A stretch of DNA of 64,000 bases from Alcanivorax hongdengensis A-11-3 (GTDB lineage Bacteria; Pseudomonadota; Gammaproteobacteria; Pseudomonadales; Alcanivoracaceae). Numbering within the stretch: the first letter of the stretch is position 1; each line of letters starts with the position of its first letter. The notes under the pieces are model-generated. The model made no database searches and was not told the origin of the DNA. It saw only the letters and a list, made by a program, of their open reading frames with translations. The DNA is taken from positions 45,738 through 109,737 of the forward strand of contig NZ_AMRJ01000009.1 in NCBI RefSeq assembly GCF_000300995.1. Direction: 5' to 3'. The translations under genes were made by a program, and so were the position numbers. Shown piece after piece: positions 16,115-23,336 of the stretch.

Positions 16115-17908
16115 TTAGTCGGCTACTTGCTTTTCTTCGTCACCGAGGAGGTGGAGGTAGGGGTTGTCCGGTGGTGACTCATCGAACAATGGCTTGGCGC
16201 TGGTTAATAAATATCCGTGCACCCGTCGTGACTTGCGTGGCCCTTTCACTTCGCACGTCCAGATATTCAGTCCATTATTCTGTTTGCGGTGCAGCCCCAG
16301 CTTCTCGAAGCGCTTCTGAACCCACTGCCAGCCAGGTAGCTCCTCCGACTTCGCCAACTTCGCTACCTGTAGGTGTTCCTGAGCATAGCGCTGGAATACG
16401 CCGGGACTGATGAGGTAGGCAGTTCCGTCCACGGTGTGTACCAGCGCCTTGGCGTCGTTGATGATGAGTTTCCGGGTCTGGATACTCTGGCGCAGCCACG
16501 CCATGAAATGTTCGCCGGATGGTGGGTCATCCTCTGTCACCGAATCGGCTATGGAAACGGTTTCTGATTCCGCCGGAGCTTCAGGCTGGCTGTCAGAGTC
16601 TGGCTTGTCGGTGTCATCCAACAGATCCAACAGCGCGGTCACGCCATCGTCTTCCGGGATTGGGGAGGCGGATACCTCCGGCACTGCCTGAGCAGGCTCG
16701 GCATCAGGCATACGGTTGTCAGCCTCGTCTTCGTTGGTGGCAGCGTCCTCGTTCTCACCCTGTTCGACCTGGACACTCCCGGCAAATGCCGGAGGTCGCT
16801 CAGTCGCTTCCCAGATGACAGCCGGAGACAGTTTCAGAAAGGTGAAGCTGTGCGACCAGCCCCCATCGCTGGTCACGGTCGCCTTCCAGATTGCCTTGTC
16901 GTCCGGGGTGGGCTGCGCAATGCCGTGGTCCTGCAGGATGTTGAACAGGGCGGTGTTGTTGGATGGAATGCCCTCGATACCCTGTGACAGCAGATATGCA
17001 CGCAGCTTGTCGGAGACCGTCTTGCTCACTAGCCACAAGGCATCCTGGGTCAGCCAGCCGTCGGAGGCCTGGGGCTGGTTGAGCTTGAACTCTTCTTTGA
17101 GCAGATAGCGCAGACCATCCAGCAGTTTCCGCTGCAAGCTATGCTTGGGAGCAGCGATGGCTTTTCCTGGATCGCCTCCGAGCTCCTGAGCAACCGAAGC
17201 CTGGTCTGCCTGTACCACGAGTTCGCCGAGGGCTCCAGCACGTTCATACTGTCCGGCCAGGACGTACAACAGAGCAGCCCAGAGATCGGGATACTGGCAC
17301 AGCCAGTCCAGAATGCCGCGATCGAGGAGCTGGGTGTACAGCAGCCCCGTCGCCGCACTGTGCAGGCGGTACTCCCGGTCCTTGCGATAGCGAAACCGAT
17401 AGGGCCGCTGCAAGGGACCGTGCCAGGGGTGCCAGAGAGAGCCGTCGGCATATTCCACATGCAGATCGACGGCAATCTTGCCAATGTCGTGCAGGAGTGC
17501 GGCATAGGCCATGCCAGCGGTCCAGACCTCAGCTTGTGCTGCCTGCTCTTCCGGCTTCATGCCGGCGGGTAGCAGGTGCGACTGGCGCAGCTTGAGGGCG
17601 TAGGCAACGATCTCCAGGCCATGATCCAACATGCCGCCAGGATAGGCGTGATGGTGCCCCTCGGAGGCCGGGAACAGTTGGACCAGTTCGGCATAGCGTT
17701 CCAATGGAGCCAGGTACAGAGTCTTGAATTGTCGGCGGGACAGCGAGGTGCGCTGCCAGATGTGTTCCAGCAGCTTCTGGCGGCGGGGCGTCGCCAGTAG
17801 TGCGGTAGCGGATTCGGGCCGTATCAGCCCTTTGGGTATTTCCGCGCCGGGAGTCTGGCTAGCGCCGACAGTCAGGTGGGTACTTTTCCGCTGAAACAAA
17901 GTGAGCAT
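16115..17908 (-). CDS. traI: MobH-family relaxase (TraI_2 / PFL_4751 type)
   Basis: A 597-residue relaxase that nicks the transfer origin and leads the DNA strand through the secretion channel. The N-terminal TraI_2 domain has the 3H motif HHHAYPGG (residues 85-87) and the HD motif LLHDIGK (140-141) of MobH enzymes; a long acidic linker (about 430-500) leads to the TraI_2_C domain with TRKLIINDAKALVHTVDGTAYLISPGVF. The ATG at 17908 (MLTLFQRKSTHLTVGAS) matches homologues. The frame is open to 18133, which would add a Lys/Gly-rich tail, but this is not a family feature. It points toward the integrase, convergent with it. Confidence 0.93.
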   Translation of the reverse strand: MLTLFQRKSTHLTVGASQTPGAEIPKGLIRPESATALLATPRRQKLLEHIWQRTSLSRRQFKTLYLAPLERYAELVQLFPASEGHHHAYPGGMLDHGLEIVAYALKLRQSHLLPAGMKPEEQAAQAEVWTAGMAYAALLHDIGKIAVDLHVEYADGSLWHPWHGPLQRPYRFRYRKDREYRLHSAATGLLYTQLLDRGILDWLCQYPDLWAALLYVLAGQYERAGALGELVVQADQASVAQELGGDPGKAIAAPKHSLQRKLLDGLRYLLKEEFKLNQPQASDGWLTQDALWLVSKTVSDKLRAYLLSQGIEGIPSNNTALFNILQDHGIAQPTPDDKAIWKATVTSDGGWSHSFTFLKLSPAVIWEATERPPAFAGSVQVEQGENEDAATNEDEADNRMPDAEPAQAVPEVSASPIPEDDGVTALLDLLDDTDKPDSDSQPEAPAESETVSIADSVTEDDPPSGEHFMAWLRQSIQTRKLIINDAKALVHTVDGTAYLISPGVFQRYAQEHLQVAKLAKSEELPGWQWVQKRFEKLGLHRKQNNGLNIWTCEVKGPRKSRRVHGYLLTSAKPLFDESPPDNPYLHLLGDEEKQVAD

Positions 17909-17968
17909 CTGGAACCCCGAACAATGTGGTTGGGCCGAGCCCTTTTGGCCTTTTCGGGTAGAGCCTTT

Positions 17969-18003
17969 CCCCTTGTCACCATTCCCTTGCCCCTTCCCAG
18001 CCC
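17969..18003 (-). other. G-run cluster upstream of the relaxase gene
   Basis: On the minus strand five runs of three to four Gs occur within 35 bases (17969-18003), about 60 bases upstream of the relaxase start, with short purine loops. This could form a G-quadruplex in the leader mRNA. The remaining sequence between the relaxase and the prlF promoter (17909-18181) shows no other clear signal; an oriT might lie here but no nic motif was recognised. Confidence 0.3.
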
Positions 18004-18181
18004 TTTGGCCCTTGGTAAGTCCTCGGGTATAGGCCAATCCCTGCACCAGGGCTACCAGAAATGTGGTGTGGCAGATTCCGTATTGTTTGCGGAAGGCAGG
18101 CTGTGTCGTGTCTACCATCGGTGCTTTGATCAAAACTGGAGAAAGCCATGCAGCCCCACAACCTACTGGGAAGTGGCAGGA

Positions 18182-18210
18182 TTGACAGAGTAAGGAATAA
18201 TCCTTACTCT
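18182..18210 (+). promoter_or_regulatory. Promoter and palindromic operator of prlF-yhaV
   Basis: TTGACA (18182-18187) and TACTCT (18205-18210) stand 17 bp apart. A perfect 10-bp inverted repeat, AGAGTAAGGA (18187-18196) and its complement (18201-18210) with a 4-bp centre, fills the whole promoter spacer. Occupation by the antitoxin, alone or with toxin, would block RNA polymerase, the usual autoregulation of type II toxin-antitoxin operons. Confidence 0.75.
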
Positions 18211-18243
18211 ATGGGAATGAGTATCACCGACAGGAGATCGACC

Positions 18244-18573
18244 ATGCCTCGTGTCCATGAAAGCATCCATGAACAAGCCACCCTCACGTCCAAAGGCCAG
18301 ATCACCTTGCCCAAGGCGATCCGCCAGGCCCTCGGTGTGACGATGGGCGGCAAAGTGTCCTTCGAACTGCGCGGCGGCGAGGTGATCGTCACCCGTGCCG
18401 ATGCGGAACATGAAGACCCTGCCATCGGTTCCTTCCTTGGCCTACTGGAGCAGGACATTCGCCAGGGCAAGCATGTCGGCAATCTGCCGGACGACCTCGC
18501 TCAAGCCATGCTGGCCAACCTGGGGCATCCGGTGGACATCGATGAGAACATCGAAGGAGAAGTGGCACTTTGA
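18244..18573 (+). CDS. prlF: Type II antitoxin, PrlF family (AbrB-fold)
   Basis: A 109-residue antitoxin. The N-terminal SpoVT/AbrB domain reads ATLTSKGQITLPKAIRQALGVTMGGKVSFELRGGEVIVTRA; the C-terminal part, expected to wrap the toxin, includes IGSFLGLLEQDIRQGKHVGNLPDDL. The ATG at 18244 has AGGAG upstream; an ORF start at 18148 lies before the promoter and is rejected. The stop overlaps the toxin ATG. PrlF neutralises YhaV and represses the operon. In an ICE such a pair stabilises the element against loss. Confidence 0.92.
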   Translation: MPRVHESIHEQATLTSKGQITLPKAIRQALGVTMGGKVSFELRGGEVIVTRADAEHEDPAIGSFLGLLEQDIRQGKHVGNLPDDLAQAMLANLGHPVDIDENIEGEVAL

Positions 18574-19037
18574 TGGAGCGCCATGGATGGATACTGCTGT
18601 TCCACGACTGCATCGTGGAACAGTTGCAGAAGTTGTACGTCGCCACCGAGCGATCGCAACGGAGTGACCCGAAAGGCTACGAGAGTAACGCCAACGTCAA
18701 GCTATTCAGGTCGCTGACGCAGTTGATCCTGGAGGTGGTACCCAGTGATCCGGGGCGGGACGAATACCGCCAGGGCAATACGCTAGGGCCAGAGCACCGG
18801 CACTGGCGGAGAGCCAAGATCGGAAGGCGTTTTCGGTTGTTCTTCCGCTACGACTCCAGGTCGAAGACCATCGTGTATGCCTGGGTCAACGATGAGCAGA
18901 CATTACGGTCGTCCGGTAGCAAGTCCGACCCCTACGCGGTGTTCGAGAAGATGCTCAAGAAAGGCAACCCGCCAGATGATTGGGAAAGCCTGGTGGCAGC
19001 CAGTCGGCCAGACTGGTCGAAGAAGGAGAAACGATAA
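18573..19037 (+). CDS. yhaV: Type II toxin, YhaV family ribonuclease
   Basis: A 154-residue ribosome-dependent RNase toxin. Recognisable segments are LLFHDCIVEQLQKLY at the N-terminus, HWRRAKIGRRFRLFFRYDSRSKTIVYAWVNDEQTLR in the RelE-like core and the C-terminal MLKKGNPPDDWESL. The ATG overlaps the prlF stop (TGATG), so translation is coupled and toxin should follow antitoxin. The pair is a recurrent component of this ICE class next to the relaxase. Confidence 0.92.
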   Translation: MERHGWILLFHDCIVEQLQKLYVATERSQRSDPKGYESNANVKLFRSLTQLILEVVPSDPGRDEYRQGNTLGPEHRHWRRAKIGRRFRLFFRYDSRSKTIVYAWVNDEQTLRSSGSKSDPYAVFEKMLKKGNPPDDWESLVAASRPDWSKKEKR

Positions 19038-19057
19038 TCCTCTGAGGAGGTAAAGCG

Positions 19058-19417
19058 ATGAAAGCAGCACCGACTGTCAAAAAATCTGAACGCGCCGGTC
19101 GTTGGCTGGGTCGCGTGTGGCGAGGTGTTGCTCATCGTGAAGCGCGAGCTGTTGATTGGTTGGCAGAGCAAGGGGTTCCGGCCCGAGCCGGATGGTTGTT
19201 GTTCTGGCTGATCAAAATCCTCGTAGTTGGCTTGCTGCTGTATGTAGCGTTTTGGTTGGCCCTATTAGCCGTCATCGTGATAGCTTCTGCCTGGCTTGCA
19301 CAGAATCTGGACCCAGAGTCAGAACGACAGCCAGAGCTGAGAGACGGGCATTCGGGCGTTGGCTTGTACGACAAGGATGACTGGCGAATCGATATGGGTG
19401 ATCCAGACGAGCCCTAG
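19058..19417 (+). CDS. DUF3742 family ICE protein
   Basis: A 119-residue membrane protein of the DUF3742 family found almost only in PFL_47xx-type elements. It has a basic N-terminus (RAGRWLGRVWRGVAHREARAVDWLAEQG), one or two adjacent hydrophobic segments (about residues 46-80) and the tail GLYDKDDWRIDMGDPDEP. GGAGG lies upstream of the ATG, 20 bases after yhaV. In sister elements it sits near TraG; here the defence island separates the two. Function unknown, probably conjugation-related. Confidence 0.85.
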   Translation: MKAAPTVKKSERAGRWLGRVWRGVAHREARAVDWLAEQGVPARAGWLLFWLIKILVVGLLLYVAFWLALLAVIVIASAWLAQNLDPESERQPELRDGHSGVGLYDKDDWRIDMGDPDEP

Positions 19418-19452
19418 CTTTCGGTAACTCTTCGTTCCATTCAGGGCGTGGT

Positions 19453-20595
19453 TTATTGAGGTTGCCAGGCCAGAATGTCATGCTCGATATGAGCAACTGT
19501 TTCTCCAACGTATTCAGGACGGTCTTGGTACTGATCCCACCAGTCAGCATCCCGAGTTTGATTCAAGTATTCAAACCAGGTGACTGAGATGCGCTGTGCG
19601 TCATCCGCAGGCCACCATTGCTGTAGGGACAAAGCCAATTCATCTTGAGGAGAAATATCTGAATTCTGTCCTATCAGAATGCGCGCAATTTCTCGCAAGC
19701 TCTCGTCAAGAGTGGCGAATATGAACCGGCGTCCACTATGTTCTGGCTCATCATTAACGTGGCGAACGAAATCACTCAAGTGTGTGATGTCCCAGGCAGC
19801 ATTTTTTATTCCTTCGATAGCTCTCTGCCTGGTTGGTGAGCGCAGGCTCTTTAGCAGTCCTTTCTTCGGTGGAGAGTTGGGAGCGAAATAAACGCAGGCC
19901 AATATGGCTGCCGGGCCAGCCAAAATGAAATCCGAATACATCCATCTGAATAGCGCCAGAACCTTGTCAAGGGCACTGAGGTTTTGTGCCAGTTCCAGGG
20001 ATGCCATTTTTAGGGCAACCGCATAATTGCGCCTCCATCGTTTGAGTGGTTTGGCCAGATCTAGTGGGTCAATTGGTTGAGGAGTGCCAACGGTTAAAAT
20101 ACGATCTGCTTCGCTGAGTGCAACAGCAAGCCACTCGTGCGGTTTGCCACTATCAGCGACACGAAACCAAGCCAGTTCATCCATTGCCTCAGTATTTCCC
20201 TGATGGGGTGCCAGCTCGTGAAAAGCAATGGATGGTTCGATCTGAATATCAAGGCATTGGGCGAACGCCAAAATTGCAGCTACCTTTCGGCTATGGACAT
20301 CCCCTTTGTTGGCCAGGGAATCTCCTTTGGCAATTTGAGCCAATCGGGAGACAATGTTTCTGTCCGGAAGAAGTACAGTTTCGTAATTCTCTACCCAGGC
20401 ATGATAGATAAAACCATCGACATGGTAGATGCCAACGTCGGGTGCTATATAGCCTGGGACGAATACGCTCTCTTTCTCCAAGATCGTGGATACTGCCTGG
20501 AGCCCGGCATAAGGAAAATCCGGCGGAAGCATCAATAATGCTTCAGTGACTTCATATCCATTGTCGTTGCTAACATCGATGCCCAGTCGATCCAT
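19453..20595 (-). CDS. Unrecognised 380-residue protein, last gene of the BREX operon
   Basis: No family is recognised. The protein looks soluble and globular, mixed alpha/beta, with no signal peptide or membrane helix. A central helical stretch (SRKVAAILAFAQCLDIQIEPSIAFHELAP) and tryptophan-rich ends (C-terminal DADWWDQYQDRPEYVG) are notable. There are no P-loop, HD, PD-D/EXK or other catalytic motifs I can see. It begins nine bases after brxA, so it is almost certainly co-transcribed with the BREX genes. It is not one of the six named type 3 BREX components and may be an accessory effector or specificity factor. Confidence 0.8.
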   Translation of the reverse strand: MDRLGIDVSNDNGYEVTEALLMLPPDFPYAGLQAVSTILEKESVFVPGYIAPDVGIYHVDGFIYHAWVENYETVLLPDRNIVSRLAQIAKGDSLANKGDVHSRKVAAILAFAQCLDIQIEPSIAFHELAPHQGNTEAMDELAWFRVADSGKPHEWLAVALSEADRILTVGTPQPIDPLDLAKPLKRWRRNYAVALKMASLELAQNLSALDKVLALFRWMYSDFILAGPAAILACVYFAPNSPPKKGLLKSLRSPTRQRAIEGIKNAAWDITHLSDFVRHVNDEPEHSGRRFIFATLDESLREIARILIGQNSDISPQDELALSLQQWWPADDAQRISVTWFEYLNQTRDADWWDQYQDRPEYVGETVAHIEHDILAWQPQ

Positions 20596-20604
20596 GGACT
20601 ACTC

Positions 20605-21330
20605 TCAGAGTTGCCGTCTGTCCAAATAAACGAATTGATTGCCAGTCCCTTCAGTCCTCACACCCAGGCTTGCACCTCTGGAAACAAGGTAGCTTAGCGG
20701 CTGATCGAGAATGAAAGGATAAAGCACGGCCAGTGATGACAGGCTGGATACTGGAAGCGCCTTTCCGCTGTACATCAATGCGGCTTCGATCAGCCAGCTA
20801 ACAGCCTGCTCATTGCTGACCACGATCGGCTGCATGCGCACTAACCGCTTGCCTTTCTCAATACGTTCAATGGCTCCCCAGCTTGCTTGCGACTGCAAGA
20901 CCATATTCGTCATTCGATAGGTGCCTTCGCGCTCCCCGTAGGTTTCACTCATACGGCGATGAATTTCCGCCGACGCACAATCGCCTTGCAGGGAAGAAAG
21001 TCGTCCAACAAGCTCACTTACCCTGCCGAAAAACGGGTAGGTGGCTATCGCCATCCCCCAGGTTAGTGCGGCGACGGGAGTGTTTGGGTCAGCTTTATGA
21101 ATGGCAATGCCACGATCAGCGAATGCTGCTAACTCTGGTCGCGGTTCAAGCCAAAGTCGGTTGAGAACGGTGCGGGTTTTCTTGCGGGCAGCCGCCCCAA
21201 GTTCAGCTTGATCCAGCAGTGCGTTCAAGTCGTCTAGGGTATTTGACTCTGCACGGACATCAAGCGCTGCCGCCGCCCATTCGAGCGGTATGAAGCGATC
21301 AAAGCCAATTTTAGGTGCAGAGGGTTTCAT
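20605..21330 (-). CDS. brxA: BrxA-like BREX protein
   Basis: A 241-residue all-helical-looking protein placed directly after pglZ, the brxA position in type 3 BREX (brxF-brxC-pglX-brxHII-pglZ-brxA). It has the size and style of the DUF1819/BrxA group: IPLEWAAAALDV, an arginine-rich helix (AARKKTRTVLNRLWLEPRPEL), TYPFFGRVSELVGRL and the C-terminal LSSLAVLYPFIL. BrxA is a DNA-binding, NusB-like fold protein. ATG 21330 is used; TTG at 21339 is possible and would start one base after the pglZ stop. Identification rests mainly on synteny. Confidence 0.7.
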   Translation of the reverse strand: MKPSAPKIGFDRFIPLEWAAAALDVRAESNTLDDLNALLDQAELGAAARKKTRTVLNRLWLEPRPELAAFADRGIAIHKADPNTPVAALTWGMAIATYPFFGRVSELVGRLSSLQGDCASAEIHRRMSETYGEREGTYRMTNMVLQSQASWGAIERIEKGKRLVRMQPIVVSNEQAVSWLIEAALMYSGKALPVSSLSSLAVLYPFILDQPLSYLVSRGASLGVRTEGTGNQFVYLDRRQL

Positions 21331-21335
21331 GGTAT

Positions 21336-23336
21336 TCAAACTACACGGCTCACTTTTACAAACGGCACGATGAGTTCCTCAACGGAAGGTCCACCGTGCA
21401 CTACTATTTGGTCATCTTTCGGTACGAAGGCTCCACGGCCTCCAGCAAAAAGCGGCATAAAGTCCGTTGGCAAGCCGCCAATGCTCAAGTTGAAGGCATC
21501 AGGGTTCGTCGCCAAGGCTTCGGCAAGCAGTGCTTCGCTACGATAAGTTCGCACCCGCTCGCCCCTAAGCTCAGGAGCAAGGCCCTGATTCGGTCGGCCT
21601 ATGCCTACCGCCTCTACATTACCGTGATCCGCCGTCAGGTAAATACTGAAGCCATTGCTGAGCAACATCTGGAACAGTTTTTCAACAAAGCCGGATTCAC
21701 ACCATTTTGTTATTTGCGCTGCCACGCCGGATTTGCCAAGCACCGCACCGTGAATCATCTCGTCTACAGTGTCGACGACAATGCCTGCCACCTTGACAGC
21801 GGGGTTAGACAAATCAGCTTCCAGGCCAGTCAAGTCGTCATTTCGCTTGATGGCCTTACGATAGAAAACCTCTCTGGATGTCAGCCCATGGTCTCGCCAG
21901 AAGCGATCCCACAGTCCTGGTTCTTTGGATGTCGTTTCGATGCTGTCGGCAAACTCACGTGGGCGCAGACCTGAAAACAGGGCTTGCCGAGAAACTGATG
22001 TCAGCGTTGGCAGCCAGGCAAAACAAGCTTGCTCATCGAATATCAATTGAGACATGGATTTGGTGATGCTTTCCCGGATCTGAACCCACTGGTCGATGGC
22101 CAGTCCGTCGAACAGAAGCAGCGCGATTTTCTGTTCACCATGATCTCGCCGTATCGATAGAAAACGAGGGACATGATGCAACATGATCGGACCCTTCACG
22201 GCCGGGAGCGATGGCAGGTCAGAGTAGTGCTTCACCAACCATGCCTGGAGCTGAGAGTCAGCCAACATCTGCAATGTTAGTAGATCATTTCTTAAACCTT
22301 CGGCACGGCTGGCATCCAGGCCGTTGAAGCGCGAAATAATTTCGCCAAGACGGCGGGCAAAGTGTGCCCAGTCGCGATAACTTGAATCGGTGCTTGGTAT
22401 CTCGTCCTGCAATGTCTTGATGCCGCTCGACACCAGGGTACGCATGTCCAGCGGGGTCTGGACTATCCCCACCTTGGCCCACTCAGGCAACGCTGCAGAT
22501 GTCCCCGAGACTTCCAGTGGGTGCAGAGTGCCATCCAGGAACATGGAGTCAACGATCAGCCAGACATCAGGGTGATCAAAGGGAATGTTCAGCTTGTTGC
22601 TAGATTCTGGTGGTGAGGGTTCCCTGATACGGTTGCCAGTAAGACCATGCATTTCCAGGAAGTCATACCAGGCTTCCTGCACCACTCGCAGTGTATGGCT
22701 TCTATTCGAGAACAGTTCGGCGAGAGGGATGTCTTTGAATGTCGTCTGGCTGCCTAGCACTTGCTCTACATACTGAGCCAGCACCAATGGCAGTGTCGAC
22801 TCGCGGTAATGCAAGCGCAGCAGTTCCCGCCAAAATTGCTCCGGCTTTTTTATCAGATGAGGGCCAAGTTCAAAGATATGTGTCAGCACAAATTCTTTGG
22901 TGGCCGCTTCCCCCAGAACCTGCTGTGCATGCTGGGACTGTGCCTCGAACAGGGCGGGCAGCATCTCGTTGTCCAGTTGCCGCAAGACTGAATAACTGAG
23001 TTTTGGCAGCAGCGTGGATAGACTCAGGTTCAAGCTGCGCCCATGACGCAAGTAGTCCCATGGCAGTTCGCTCGTCTGGTGTTCCCGTAGATGCAAAATG
23101 AGTGCATCCGAGGGGGCAGCTTCTCCCTGATCCCAGGCCGCGCGATAGCGTTCTTCGTATTCTGCTCGGAACGCTACACTATCCTCGAACAGCAGCGTCT
23201 CAAAACCACGTTCACGCAAACTCGCCAGAACATGTTCATCGAGCAGGACGCCATCCGGGTCCGAGACAATCCACAGGCGAGATACATCGGATGGGAGATC
23301 TTCAACGATACGGTTTACCCAAGCGGTATTCGTCAC
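21336..23336 (-). CDS. pglZ: BREX phosphatase-fold protein PglZ
   Basis: A 666-residue PglZ-domain protein, alkaline-phosphatase superfamily, central to all BREX systems. In the C-terminal domain the metal-binding motifs are visible: LLLFDGLAIDQW (aspartate at 410), TLTSVSRQALFSG (about 446-457), LTADHGN (568-573) and VHGGPSVEELIVPF near the end. The N-terminal 400 residues are helical and variable, as in homologues. The ATG overlaps the brxHII stop by four bases. PglZ works with PglX in host methylation and phage exclusion. Confidence 0.93.
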   Translation of the reverse strand: MTNTAWVNRIVEDLPSDVSRLWIVSDPDGVLLDEHVLASLRERGFETLLFEDSVAFRAEYEERYRAAWDQGEAAPSDALILHLREHQTSELPWDYLRHGRSLNLSLSTLLPKLSYSVLRQLDNEMLPALFEAQSQHAQQVLGEAATKEFVLTHIFELGPHLIKKPEQFWRELLRLHYRESTLPLVLAQYVEQVLGSQTTFKDIPLAELFSNRSHTLRVVQEAWYDFLEMHGLTGNRIREPSPPESSNKLNIPFDHPDVWLIVDSMFLDGTLHPLEVSGTSAALPEWAKVGIVQTPLDMRTLVSSGIKTLQDEIPSTDSSYRDWAHFARRLGEIISRFNGLDASRAEGLRNDLLTLQMLADSQLQAWLVKHYSDLPSLPAVKGPIMLHHVPRFLSIRRDHGEQKIALLLFDGLAIDQWVQIRESITKSMSQLIFDEQACFAWLPTLTSVSRQALFSGLRPREFADSIETTSKEPGLWDRFWRDHGLTSREVFYRKAIKRNDDLTGLEADLSNPAVKVAGIVVDTVDEMIHGAVLGKSGVAAQITKWCESGFVEKLFQMLLSNGFSIYLTADHGNVEAVGIGRPNQGLAPELRGERVRTYRSEALLAEALATNPDAFNLSIGGLPTDFMPLFAGGRGAFVPKDDQIVVHGGPSVEELIVPFVKVSRVV

